The translations under genes were made by a program, and so were the position numbers. A model generated the notes under the pieces. It made no database searches and was not told the origin of the DNA. It was given only the letters and a program-made list of their open reading frames with translations. 64,000 nt of DNA, taken from contig CAWISK010000009.1 in the NCBI GenBank assembly GCA_963838805.1, positions 186,001 through 250,000 of the forward strand, read 5' to 3'. The stretch is from CAVRQM01 sp963838805 (GTDB lineage Bacteria > Pseudomonadota > Alphaproteobacteria > Acetobacterales > Acetobacteraceae). Shown here one piece after another: positions 10,766 to 20,016 of this stretch (positions are counted from its first letter, which is position 1; the number at the start of each line of letters is the position of its first letter).

Positions 10766-10805
10766 CTTTCCGGCGGGCTGACAGTTCCACGAGGATACTT
10801 GCACC

Positions 10806-11366
10806 ATGAGCGCCACGACCGAACAGGACATCGCCTGGAACCGGCAGCACCTGCCGCCGGGGCCGGAGCAGGATGCGGTGGTCAAGGGGATCACCGGCGA
10901 GATCGACAACAAGGGCTTCGTGGTCGCCAATATCGACCGGCTGGTGAACTGGGCGCGCACCGGCAGCCTGTGGCCGATGACCTTCGGGCTCGCCTGCTGC
11001 GCGGTGGAGATGATCCAGGCCTATATGCCGCGTTACGACCTCGATCGGCTTGGGGTGATCCCGCGTGCCAGCCCGCGCCAGAGCGACGTGATGATCGTGG
11101 CCGGCACGCTCTGCAACAAGATGGCCCCGGCACTGCGCAAGGTGTACGACCAGATGCCCGAGCCGCGCTGGGTCATCAGCATGGGTAGCTGCGCAAATGG
11201 CGGCGGCTACTATCATTATTCCTATTCGGTGGTGCGCGGATGCGATCGGGTAGTGCCGGTGGATATCTACGTGCCGGGCTGCCCGCCCACGGCTGAGGCG
11301 CTGGTGTACGGCATCATGCAGTTGCAGAAGAAGATCCGCCGGACCGGGAGCATCCTGCGTGGTTGA
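10806..11366 (+). CDS. nuoB: NADH-quinone oxidoreductase subunit B
   Basis: A peripheral-arm subunit of 186 residues that holds the terminal iron-sulfur cluster N2, which passes electrons to quinone. The ligands are visible as the tandem Cys in GLACCAVEM, the Cys in MGSCANGGG and the one in VPGCPPTAEAL. The start follows an ATACTTGCACC leader. The last bases overlap nuoC by 8 nt. Confidence 0.97.
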   Translation: MSATTEQDIAWNRQHLPPGPEQDAVVKGITGEIDNKGFVVANIDRLVNWARTGSLWPMTFGLACCAVEMIQAYMPRYDLDRLGVIPRASPRQSDVMIVAGTLCNKMAPALRKVYDQMPEPRWVISMGSCANGGGYYHYSYSVVRGCDRVVPVDIYVPGCPPTAEALVYGIMQLQKKIRRTGSILRG

Positions 11367-12051
11367 GACGTATTCCGCCCCGTTCGCTCCCGAGCGCACC
11401 GCCGCGTTGGCGGAAGCGGTCGCCACGATTCCGGGCGTACAGTCCTGCGGCGTGGAGAAGGGCGAGGTGGTCGCGCACGCGCGCGCCGATTCGATCGTCG
11501 AGATCGCGACCGCGCTGCGCGACGACCCGCGCTTCGCCTGCGAGCAGTTGATGGATCTGTGTGGCGTGGACTGGCCGGAGCGCCTGCCGGAGCGGTTCGA
11601 CGTCGTCTACAACCTGCTGTCCGTCAGGCTGAACCAGCGCGTGCGCGTAGTGGTCACGGCCGGCGAGGAGACGCCGGTGCCGTCGGTCTGCGGCGTGTGG
11701 CCGGTCGCCACCTGGTGGGAGCGCGAGGCCTGGGATCTGTTCGGCATCGTGTTCTCCGGCCAGCCCGATCTGCGCCGCATCCTCACCGATTACGGGTTCG
11801 AGGGGCATCCGATGCGCAAGGACTTCCCGCTCACCGGCTATGTCGAGCTGCGCTACGACGAGGACCGCAAGCAGGTGGTCTACGAGCCGGTGAAGCTGAC
11901 GCAGGAGTTCCGCAGCTTCGACTTCCTCTCGCCGTGGGAGGCGATGACCACGCTGCCCGGCGACGAGAAGGCGCATGAAACGCGGGCCGAGGGCAAGCTC
12001 GGCGCGGGCGCGCCGGCACCCATGCCGGCCGGGGCGGGGATCAAGCCATGA
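11359..12051 (+). CDS. nuoC: NADH-quinone oxidoreductase subunit C
   Basis: The 30-kDa-type subunit of the peripheral arm, 230 residues. The family block is WWEREAWDLFGIVFSGQPDLRR, followed by YGFEGHPMRKDFP. The start is a GTG that overlaps the end of nuoB, suggesting translational coupling. The C-terminus has a Gly/Ala/Pro-rich tail of about 25 residues. It ends in a 4-nt overlap (ATGA) with nuoD. Confidence 0.95.
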   Translation: MVETYSAPFAPERTAALAEAVATIPGVQSCGVEKGEVVAHARADSIVEIATALRDDPRFACEQLMDLCGVDWPERLPERFDVVYNLLSVRLNQRVRVVVTAGEETPVPSVCGVWPVATWWEREAWDLFGIVFSGQPDLRRILTDYGFEGHPMRKDFPLTGYVELRYDEDRKQVVYEPVKLTQEFRSFDFLSPWEAMTTLPGDEKAHETRAEGKLGAGAPAPMPAGAGIKP

Positions 12052-13262
12052 GTGCGACGATCCTGCAGGAGCCTGTCGGGCCGACGCAACGGGTGGAGAT
12101 CGACAGCCACGCCATCAATTTCGGCCCGCAGCATCCGGCAGCGCACGGCGTGCTGCGACTGATCCTGGAGATGGATGGCGAGGTCGTCGAGCGCGCCGAT
12201 CCGCATATCGGCCTGCTGCATCGCGGCACCGAGAAGCTGATCGAATACAAGACCTACATGCAGGCGGTGCCGTATTTCGACCGCCTCGACTACGTCAGCC
12301 CGATGTGCTGCGAGCACGTCTTCGCGCTCGCGACCGAGAAGCTGCTGGGCATCGAGGTGCCGGAACGCGGGCGCTGGATCCGCACGCTGTTCGCCGAGAT
12401 CACCCGCATCCTGAACCATCTGCTGAACGTCACGTCGTACGCGCTCGACGTGGGCGCGCTGACGCCGAGCCTGTGGGGCTTCGAGGAACGCGAGAAGCTG
12501 ATGGAGTTCCACGAGGCGGCCTCGGGTGCGCGGCTGCACGCGAACTATTTTCGTCCGGGTGGCGTGTCGCGCGACCTGCCGGCGGGGCTTGAGGAACGGA
12601 TCGCCGAATGGGCCGAGACGTTCCCGAAGTGGATTGACGACATGGAGGTGCTGCTTACCGAGAATCGCATCTGGAAGCAGCGCACGGTGGATATCGGCAT
12701 CATGCCGGCAGAGCAGGCGCTCGCCTGGGGCTTTGCCGGGCCGAATCTGCGGGCCTCCGGCGTGCCGTGGGATTTGCGGCGGTCGCAGCCATACGACATG
12801 TATGACCGCGTCGCGTTCGAGATCCCGGTCGGACGCAATGGCGACTGCTACGACCGCTACCTGGTGCGCGTGGCCGAGATGCGCGAGAGCGTCAAGATCA
12901 TCAGGCAGTGTCTGGCGGCGATGAAGCCCGGGCCGGTGAAGGTTCAGGACAACAAGATTTCGCCGCCGGCGCGCGCGGAGATGAAGCGTTCGATGGAGGC
13001 GTTGATCCATCACTTCAAGCTGTTCACCGAAGGCTATCACGTCCCGGCGGGCGCCACCTACACGGCCGTCGAGGCGCCGAAGGGTGAGTTTGCCGTGTAC
13101 CTGGTGGCCGACGGCACCAACCGGCCGTACCGCTGCAAGATCCGCCCGACCGGGTTCGCGTTCTTGCAGGCGCTGGAGGTGATGGCGAAACGGCACATGC
13201 TGGCTGACACGGTGGCGATCATCGGTTCGATCGACATCGTGTTCGGCGAGATCGACAGATAG
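12048..13262 (+). CDS. nuoD: NADH-quinone oxidoreductase subunit D
   Basis: The 49-kDa-type subunit, 404 residues, forming the quinone-binding pocket with NuoB. Diagnostic segments are FGPQHPAAHGVLR (including the quinone-pocket His), HIGLLHRGTEKL and the C-terminal DIVFGEIDR. Length and motifs are complete. Confidence 0.97.
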   Translation: MSATILQEPVGPTQRVEIDSHAINFGPQHPAAHGVLRLILEMDGEVVERADPHIGLLHRGTEKLIEYKTYMQAVPYFDRLDYVSPMCCEHVFALATEKLLGIEVPERGRWIRTLFAEITRILNHLLNVTSYALDVGALTPSLWGFEEREKLMEFHEAASGARLHANYFRPGGVSRDLPAGLEERIAEWAETFPKWIDDMEVLLTENRIWKQRTVDIGIMPAEQALAWGFAGPNLRASGVPWDLRRSQPYDMYDRVAFEIPVGRNGDCYDRYLVRVAEMRESVKIIRQCLAAMKPGPVKVQDNKISPPARAEMKRSMEALIHHFKLFTEGYHVPAGATYTAVEAPKGEFAVYLVADGTNRPYRCKIRPTGFAFLQALEVMAKRHMLADTVAIIGSIDIVFGEIDR

Positions 13263-13267
13263 CGCGG

Positions 13268-13942
13268 ATGGTGGAGCAGGTGGCGGCGGACGATATCGGC
13301 GACGGCTCGACGGGGCAGAACATTCCGCAGCCTGTTCATTTTGCGTTCGACGAGGAGAGCGAGCGCGAGGCGGCGCGGCTGGTCGCCAAATACCCGCCGA
13401 GGCGGCAGGCGAGTGCGGTGATCGCGCTGCTGTACGTGGCGCAGGACCAGATGCGGCGGCAGACCGGCAGCGGCTGGGTGCCGCGTGTCGCGATGGATGC
13501 GGTGGCGAAGCGGCTGTCGATGCCGCCGATCCGGGTATACGAGGTCGCGACGTTCTACACGATGTTCAACACCTCACCGGTCGGCAAGTTCCATTTGCAG
13601 GTCTGCACGACGACGCCGTGCTGGCTGCGCGGATCGGACGATGTTGTGGCGGCGTGCCGGCGCGTGACCGGCATCACGGGCTGGCACGAGACGAGTGCCG
13701 ACGGGCTATTCACCATGACCGAGGTGGAATGCCTCGGCGGCTGCGTCAACGCGCCGATCCTGCAGATCAACGACGACTACTACGAGGATATGGACGCGGA
13801 GATCACGGAACGGCTGCTGATCGCGCTGAAGCAGGGCGAGGCGCCGCCACAGCCCGGCTCGATGATCGGCCGCCAGACCTCGGCACCGATCGGCGGGCCG
13901 AACACCCTGACCAGCCTGCAAGACCAGACGCAGGCGGAGTAG
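13268..13942 (+). CDS. nuoE: NADH-quinone oxidoreductase subunit E
   Basis: A 24-kDa-type subunit of 224 residues carrying the 2Fe-2S cluster N1a. The ligands are in VCTTTPCWLRG and ECLGGCVNAP. The helical N-terminal half (YPPRRQASAVIALLYVAQD) is typical. The tail after about residue 190 is longer than the minimal family core. It works with NuoF in NADH oxidation. Confidence 0.96.
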   Translation: MVEQVAADDIGDGSTGQNIPQPVHFAFDEESEREAARLVAKYPPRRQASAVIALLYVAQDQMRRQTGSGWVPRVAMDAVAKRLSMPPIRVYEVATFYTMFNTSPVGKFHLQVCTTTPCWLRGSDDVVAACRRVTGITGWHETSADGLFTMTEVECLGGCVNAPILQINDDYYEDMDAEITERLLIALKQGEAPPQPGSMIGRQTSAPIGGPNTLTSLQDQTQAE

Positions 13943-13946
13943 GAAG

Positions 13947-15251
13947 ATGCTCGACGACAAGGACCGCATCTTCACCAATCTGTACGGCATCCACGACTGG
14001 CGGCTGGCCGGAGCGCGGTCGCGCGGCGACTGGGACGACACGGCGGCGATCCTGGCGCGCGGGCGCGACGCCATCATCGACGAGATGAAGGCCTCCGGCC
14101 TGCGCGGCCGCGGCGGTGCCGGATTCCCGACCGGCATGAAATGGTCGTTCATGCCCAAGACGCTGGGCGAGCGGCCGCATTACCTCACGATCAACGCCGA
14201 CGAGAGCGAGCCCGGAACCTGCAAGGACCGGGACATCATGCGCCACGATCCGCACAAGCTGATCGAGGGCGCCCTGGTCGCCTCGTTCGCGATGCAGGCG
14301 CATGTTTGCTACATCTACATCCGCGGCGAATACTACAACGAGGCGCTGAACCTCGAAGCGGCGATCGCCGAGGCGTACGAGGCCGGGCTGGTCGGGCCGA
14401 ACGCCTGCGGCTCAGGCTGGGATTTCGACATCTACGTGCATCGCGGCGCCGGCGCCTATATCTGCGGCGAAGAGACGGCGATGCTGGAGAGCCTGGAAGG
14501 CAAGAAGGGCCTGCCGCGCATGAAGCCGCCGTTTCCGGCGGCGGTCGGGCTGTATGGCTGTCCGACCACAGTCAACAACGTCGAATCGATCGCGGTCGCG
14601 CCCGCCATCATGCGCCGTGGCGCTGCCTGGTTCTCCGCACTCGGACGACCGAAGAACACCGGCACGAAGATCTTCTGCATCAGCGGCCATGTGAACAAGC
14701 CGTGCAATGTCGAGGAGGAGCTCGGCATTCCGTTGCGCGAGCTGATCGACCGCTATTGCGGCGGCGTGCGCGGCGGCTGGGACAATCTGCTGGCGGTCAT
14801 TCCCGGCGGCTCCTCGGTGCCGGTGATCCCCAAGGACATCTGCGACACGGTGCTGATGGATTTCGACAGCCTGCGCGATGTGAAGAGCGGGCTGGGCACG
14901 GCGGCGGTGATCGTCATGGACCGCAGCACCGATATCATCCGCGCCATCGCGCGCATCTCGCAATTCTACAAGCACGAGAGCTGCGGCCAATGCACCCCCT
15001 GCCGCGAGGGCGCCGGCTGGATGATGCGGGTTATGTACCGCCTGGTCGAAGGCCGTGCCGAACCCGAGGAGATCGATGTGCTGGAGCAGGTGACGCGGCA
15101 GATCGAGGGTCACACGATCTGCGCGCTGGGCGACGCAGCAGCCTGGCCGGTGCAGGGTCTGATCCGGCACTTCCGCCCCGAGATCGAGGCGCGCATCGCT
15201 GCCTACAAGCGCCGAGGTAGCACGGTGCACCTGGCGATGGCGGCGGAGTAG
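13947..15251 (+). CDS. nuoF: NADH-quinone oxidoreductase subunit F (NADH and FMN binding)
   Basis: A 51-kDa-type subunit of 434 residues that oxidises NADH via FMN. The NADH/FMN Gly-rich loop is GLRGRGGAGFPTGMKW. The second block is AYICGEETAMLESLEGKKG. The 4Fe-4S cluster N3 ligands sit in SCGQCTPCREG with the fourth Cys in HTICALGDAAAWP. Spacing to nuoE and nuoG is only a few bases. Confidence 0.97.
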   Translation: MLDDKDRIFTNLYGIHDWRLAGARSRGDWDDTAAILARGRDAIIDEMKASGLRGRGGAGFPTGMKWSFMPKTLGERPHYLTINADESEPGTCKDRDIMRHDPHKLIEGALVASFAMQAHVCYIYIRGEYYNEALNLEAAIAEAYEAGLVGPNACGSGWDFDIYVHRGAGAYICGEETAMLESLEGKKGLPRMKPPFPAAVGLYGCPTTVNNVESIAVAPAIMRRGAAWFSALGRPKNTGTKIFCISGHVNKPCNVEEELGIPLRELIDRYCGGVRGGWDNLLAVIPGGSSVPVIPKDICDTVLMDFDSLRDVKSGLGTAAVIVMDRSTDIIRAIARISQFYKHESCGQCTPCREGAGWMMRVMYRLVEGRAEPEEIDVLEQVTRQIEGHTICALGDAAAWPVQGLIRHFRPEIEARIAAYKRRGSTVHLAMAAE

Positions 15252-15257
15252 GGCGCG

Positions 15258-17305
15258 ATGGTCAAACTCACCATCGACGGCATCGAGGTTGAGGTCGCAC
15301 CAGGCTCGGCGCTGATCCAGGCCTGCGAGCAGGCCGGTCGCGAGGTGCCGCGCTTCTGCTATCACGACCGTCTGTCGATCGCCGGCAATTGCCGCATGTG
15401 CCTCGTGGAAGTCGAGAAAGCACCGAAGCCCGTGGCCTCGTGCGGCTATCCGGTGGCTGAGGGCATGGTGGTGCACACCGATACGCCGATGGTGCGCAAC
15501 GCGCGTAGGGGCGTGATGGAATTCCTGCTCATCAACCACCCGCTCGACTGCCCGATCTGCGATCAGGGCGGCGAGTGCGATTTGCAGGATCAGGCGGTGG
15601 GCTACGGGCGCGGCGGCTCGCGCTATCTCGAGAACAAGCGCTCGGTGAAGGACAAGTATCTCGGGCCGCTGGTCAAGACGATCATGACGCGCTGCATCCA
15701 ATGCACGCGCTGCATCCGGTTCGCGACCGAAATCGCCGGCGTGCCTGAGCTGGGAGCCGTGGCGCGCGGCGAGAACATGGAAGTCACCAACTACGTCGAG
15801 CGCGCGCTGACCAGCGAGCTGTCCGGCAATCTGGTCGATATCTGCCCCGTGGGCGCGCTGACCAGCAAGCCCTACGCCTACGTCGCGCGCTCCTGGGAGC
15901 TGCGCAAGACGGACAGCGTCGATGTGCTGGATGCTGTCGGCAGCAACATCCGCGTGGACAGCCGCGGGCCGGAAGTGCTGCGGGTTCTGCCGCGGCTGAA
16001 CGAGGACGTGAACGAGGAATGGCTCGCGGACAAGTCGCGCCACGCCATCGACGGGTTGCTGCGCCGCAGGCTCGATAGCTGCTGGGTGCGGCGCGGCGGA
16101 CGGCTGGAGCGCGCGAGCTGGGACGAGGCGCTTTGCTGACCATTGCGATGCGCCTCAAGGGCGTGAGCCGGCGAGCGGATCGGTGCCGTGGCGGGCAACC
16201 TGGCGGACGCCGAGAGCATCCTGGCGCTGCGCGATCTGATGGAACGGCTCGGTTCGACCAATCTCGACTGCCGCCAGGATGGCGCGCAGTACGCTGCGGC
16301 ACGGCGCGATTTCTACCTGTTCAATACGACCATCGCCGGAATCGAGGACGCCGACGCGCTGCTGCTGGTCGGCACCAATCCGCGCCACGAGGCGCCGATC
16401 CTGAACGCGCGCATCCGCAAGCGCTGGCTCGCCGGCGGATTCCCGATCGGGCTGATCGGATCGGCGGCGGAGCTGACCTATAGCTACGAGCATCTGGGCG
16501 ACGGGCCGGCAGCGCTGGAGGCGCTGGGCGGGTTCGCTGCACGGCTCGACGCGGCGAAGCGACCGATGATCGTCGTGGGCCAGTCGGCGATCGCGCGGCC
16601 GGACGGCCTGGCGATCCTGGCGGCGTGCTGGCGGCTTGCGGCCGAGAGGGGAATGCTGACGCCGGAGTGGCATGGGTTCAACATGCTGCACACGGCTGCC
16701 TCGCGCGTCGCCGCACTCGATCTCGGCTTCCTGCCGGGCGCGGGCGGCAAGCCTCTGTCCGAAATGCTGGGCGGCGGGGTCGATGTGCTGTGGCTGCTGG
16801 GCGCCGATGAGTTCGACGCCTCGCGCATCGGCCGCGAGACCTTCGTGGTCTATCAGGGCCATCACGGCGAACGGGGTGCCGCGCGGGCCGATGTGATCCT
16901 GCCGGGTGCGGCCTATACCGAGAAGAGCGGGACATATGTGAACACCGAGGGCAGGGTGCAGCGCGGCTTCATGGCGGTGCGGCCGCCGGGCGAGGCGCGC
17001 GAGGATTGGGCGATCCTGCGCGCTGCCAGCGCCGTTCTGGGCAAGGTGCTGCCCTATGACAGTCTTGAACAGCTGCGCGCGCGGCTGGAGCAGGTGAACC
17101 CGGTATTCGCGATCGGTCGACACGCTGCCGCGTTTCGGCTGCTCCGACCAGAGCGGTCCGGACGTTCCGGCGGCGACCGCTCGGGGATGCGGCGTTCCGG
17201 CCGTGGTTCGACACGTACTACCAGACCGACCCGATCAGCCGGGCCAGCCCGACCATGGCCGCCTGTGTCGCGGAGATCGCGCCGATGCCGATGGCGGCGG
17301 AATAG
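15258..17305 (+). CDS. nuoG: NADH-quinone oxidoreductase subunit G, frame broken at four sites
   Basis: The 75-kDa-type subunit with the electron-wire clusters of complex I. The 2Fe-2S ligands are in CRMCLVEVEKAP and upstream, the HxxxC-type site is near HPLDCPICDQGGECD, and 4Fe-4S ligands are in RCIQCTRCIRF and VDICPVGALTSK. The frame fails at four points: two extra bases (or one missing) near 16131-16135, one extra C near 16168-16169, one extra G near 17115, and one extra G in the run 17183-17186. Correcting them gives 680 residues ending DTYYQTDPISRASPT... and a TAG at 17303-17305, just ahead of nuoH. The restored stretches match the family (LKGV then GERIGAVAG), so I treat this as one intact gene with sequence errors. 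Confidence 0.9.
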
Positions 17306-17308
17306 ACG

Positions 17309-18301
17309 ATGGACGATTTCCTGCTGTTCCTGCTGATCGTGGGCAAGACACTGGCAATCCTGGTGCCGGTGCTGCTGCTCATGGCGTATCTGACGTTGGC
17401 GGAGCGGCGCGTGCTGGCGGCGATCCAGCTGCGCAAGGGACCGAACGTGGTCGGACCGTTCGGCCTGTTCCAGCCCTTCGCCGACGCCATCAAGATGATC
17501 ATGAAGGAGACGGTGATCCCTGCCGGGGCGAACCGTTACCTGTTCCTGATGGCGCCGATGCTGACCTTCGGACTGGCGGCGATCGCCTGGGCGGTGATTC
17601 CCGTCAACAACGGCTGGGCCATCGCCGACATCAATGTGGGCATCCTGTACCTGTATGCGATCAGCAGCCTGGGCGTGTACGGCATCATCGTCGCCGGCTG
17701 GGCCAGCAACTCGAAATACGCCTTCCTGGGGGCCATGCGCTCGGCAGCGCAGATGGTCTCCTATGAGGTCTCGATCGGCTTCATCCTCGTCGCCGTGCTG
17801 CTGTGCGTGGGCAGCCTCAATCTCAACGACATCGTGCTGGCGCAACGGCATATCTGGTTCTGCATCCCGCTGCTGCCGATGTTCGTCATGTTCTTCGTCT
17901 CGGCGCTCGCCGAGACCAACCGCTCGCCCTTCGACCTGCCGGAAGGCGAGAGCGAGATCGTGGCCGGGTTCTTCGTCGAATACGGTGCCATGGCGTTCGC
18001 GCTGTTCTTCCTCGGCGAATACATGAACATGATCCTGATGTCGGCGCTGACGACGATCCTGTTCCTGGGCGGCTGGCTGGGGCCGTTCGGCATCCTGCCG
18101 CAGATCGGGCCGATCTGGTTCATCCTGAAGGTCTGCCTGTGCCTGTTCGTGTTCATCTGGGTGCGCGGCACGCTGCCTCGCTTCCGCTACGATCAATTGA
18201 TGCGGCTGGGCTGGAAGGTCTTTCTGCCGGGGTCGCTCGCCTATCTCGTCCTGGTCGCGGGCGTGCTGCTGGCCTTGGGCTGGCTGCCGCGGATTGCCTG
18301 A
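17309..18301 (+). CDS. nuoH: NADH-quinone oxidoreductase subunit H
   Basis: A membrane subunit of 330 residues at the junction with the peripheral arm, helping form the quinone site. It has about eight hydrophobic segments. Family blocks include AAIQLRKGPNVVGPFGLFQPFADAI and AETNRSPFDLPEGESEIVAGF. It begins 4 bp after the corrected nuoG stop. Confidence 0.97.
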   Translation: MDDFLLFLLIVGKTLAILVPVLLLMAYLTLAERRVLAAIQLRKGPNVVGPFGLFQPFADAIKMIMKETVIPAGANRYLFLMAPMLTFGLAAIAWAVIPVNNGWAIADINVGILYLYAISSLGVYGIIVAGWASNSKYAFLGAMRSAAQMVSYEVSIGFILVAVLLCVGSLNLNDIVLAQRHIWFCIPLLPMFVMFFVSALAETNRSPFDLPEGESEIVAGFFVEYGAMAFALFFLGEYMNMILMSALTTILFLGGWLGPFGILPQIGPIWFILKVCLCLFVFIWVRGTLPRFRYDQLMRLGWKVFLPGSLAYLVLVAGVLLALGWLPRIA

Positions 18302-18364
18302 GGAGGGTGGCTTGATGCCTGCCGACCCGCGGTCTATGCCGCACGTGCAACCGGAGTGCGCCTG

Positions 18365-18853
18365 ATGGCCTTCCTCGACCGCACCGCGCGCAGCCTGCTG
18401 CTGAACGACATCGTGTTCGGTCTTGGGATCACGCTGCGCTACATCTTCAAGCGCAAGGCGACGCTGAACTACCCGTACGAGAAGAACCCGATCAGCCCGC
18501 GCTTCAAGGGCGAGCACGCGCTGCGCCGCTATCCGAACGGCGAGGAGCGCTGCATCGCCTGCAAGCTGTGCGAGGCGATCTGCCCGGCGCAGGCCATCAC
18601 CATCGAGGCCGAGCCGCGTGCCGACGGCAGCCGGCGCACCACGCGCTACGATATCGACATGACGAAGTGCATCTATTGCGGGCTGTGCGAGGAATCCTGC
18701 CCGGTGGACGCGATCGTCGAGGGGCCGAATTTCGAGTTCGCGACCGAGACGCGCGAGGAGCTGCTGTACGACAAGGGCAAGCTGCTGGCCAATGGCGACC
18801 GCTGGGAGCCGGAACTGGCGCGGCGGCTGGAACTGGACGCGCCATACCGATGA
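18365..18853 (+). CDS. nuoI: NADH-quinone oxidoreductase subunit I
   Basis: A ferredoxin-like subunit of 162 residues carrying clusters N6a and N6b. The two 4Fe-4S motifs are CIACKLCEAICP and CIYCGLCEESCP. ATG 18365 was preferred over GTG 18356 because GGAG lies 8 bp ahead and the family begins at this point. Confidence 0.97.
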   Translation: MAFLDRTARSLLLNDIVFGLGITLRYIFKRKATLNYPYEKNPISPRFKGEHALRRYPNGEERCIACKLCEAICPAQAITIEAEPRADGSRRTTRYDIDMTKCIYCGLCEESCPVDAIVEGPNFEFATETREELLYDKGKLLANGDRWEPELARRLELDAPYR

Positions 18854-18881
18854 TCGCTCCGATGCCTGCCCTGCGCCCAGT

Positions 18882-18966
18882 CCCGTCATGCCCGGACTTG
18901 ATCCGGGCATCCACCCGCCGCACGGAGCTGGCCGTGGATGGCCGGGTCAAGCGCGGCCATGACGGG
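18882..18966. repeat. Palindromic intergenic repeat between nuoI and nuoJ
   Basis: A left arm at 18882-18913 (CCCGTCATGCCCGGACTTGA...) and an inverted right arm at 18935-18966 pair over about 30 bp with few mismatches, around a 21-nt centre. The pattern, CGTCATGCCCGG with a matching GGCCATGACGGG, is like the dispersed palindromic elements of Bradyrhizobium and related alphaproteobacteria. It would fold into a strong hairpin in the nuo mRNA. This is the only large gap inside the operon. Confidence 0.75.
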
Positions 18967-18980
18967 GAGAGTATGGGCCG

Positions 18981-19700
18981 ATGATCCTCGCCAGCATCTT
19001 CTTCTACATCTTCTCCGTCATCCTGCTGCTGTCGGCGGCGATGGTGGTGACCGCGCGCAATCCCGTGCATTCGGTGCTGTTTCTGATCCTCGCCTTCTTC
19101 AACGCGGCGGCGCTGTTCCTGCTGGCCGGGGCCGAGTTCCTGGCGATGATCCTGGTCATCGTCTATGTCGGCGCCGTCGCCGTGCTGTTTCTGTTCGTCG
19201 TGATGATGCTCGACATCGACTTCGTCGAGCTGCGTGAGGGATTCCAGCGCTACCTGCCGGTGGGTGCCGCGGTCGGCGTGGTGCTGCTGGTGGAACTGGG
19301 GATCGTGCTGGGCGGCTGGCATTTCGCGCCCGAGGCGGTGACGCTGCGCATGGCGCCGCGCATCGACGGGCTGCACAACACCGCACAGCTCGGGCAGATG
19401 ATCTACACGGACTACGTGTTCCTGTTCCAGTCAGCCGGGGTCATCCTGCTGATCGCCATGATCGGGGCGATCGTGCTGACCTTGCGCGAGCGCGGTGAAC
19501 GACCGCTCTCGGTCTCGCGCCGGCAGAGCATCGCCCGGCAGGTGGCCCGCCATCCGGCGGAAACGCTGGCGATGGTCACGGCACCGCTGGGCGCGGGGGT
19601 CGACACGCTCGGCATCTACCGGCCGATCGTCGAGGAGAGGGAGGCGGTGGCCGAGGCGGAAGCGGCGCAGGCCGACACGCATCACGGGGCGGGGCACTGA
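18981..19700 (+). CDS. nuoJ: NADH-quinone oxidoreductase subunit J
   Basis: A membrane subunit of 239 residues with five hydrophobic segments. The family segment GAEFLAMILVIVYVGAVAVLFLFVVMML contains the conserved mid-membrane stretch. The hydrophilic C-terminal tail of about 70 residues, ending in a His-rich HHGAGH, is longer than usual. The start at ATG 18981 immediately follows the palindromic repeat. Confidence 0.95.
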   Translation: MILASIFFYIFSVILLLSAAMVVTARNPVHSVLFLILAFFNAAALFLLAGAEFLAMILVIVYVGAVAVLFLFVVMMLDIDFVELREGFQRYLPVGAAVGVVLLVELGIVLGGWHFAPEAVTLRMAPRIDGLHNTAQLGQMIYTDYVFLFQSAGVILLIAMIGAIVLTLRERGERPLSVSRRQSIARQVARHPAETLAMVTAPLGAGVDTLGIYRPIVEEREAVAEAEAAQADTHHGAGH

Positions 19701-19701
19701 C

Positions 19702-20010
19702 ATGCAGGTGGGACTCGGTCATTACCTGACGGTCGGCGCCATTCTCTTCGTGCTGGGTGTGTTCGGCATCTTTCTCAACCGCAAGAACGTCATCATCATC
19801 ATGATGTCGATCGAGCTTCTCCTGCTTGCGGTCAATCTCAACCTGGTGGCGTTCTCGGCGGCGCTGGACGACATGGTGGGCCAGATGTTCGCCATGTTCG
19901 TGCTGACCGTGGCCGCAGCCGAGGCGGCGATCGGGCTCGCCATCGTGGTGATCTATTTCCGCAATCGCGGCTCGATCGAGGTCGAGGACGTGAATCTGAT
20001 GAGGGGCTGA
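19702..20010 (+). CDS. nuoK: NADH-quinone oxidoreductase subunit K
   Basis: A membrane subunit of 102 residues with three hydrophobic helices. The conserved proton-path Glu residues are in MMSIELLLLAVN and AAAEAAIGLAIVV. It lies 1 bp after the nuoJ stop and 6 bp before nuoL. Confidence 0.97.
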   Translation: MQVGLGHYLTVGAILFVLGVFGIFLNRKNVIIIMMSIELLLLAVNLNLVAFSAALDDMVGQMFAMFVLTVAAAEAAIGLAIVVIYFRNRGSIEVEDVNLMRG

Positions 20011-20016
20011 GGGGCG

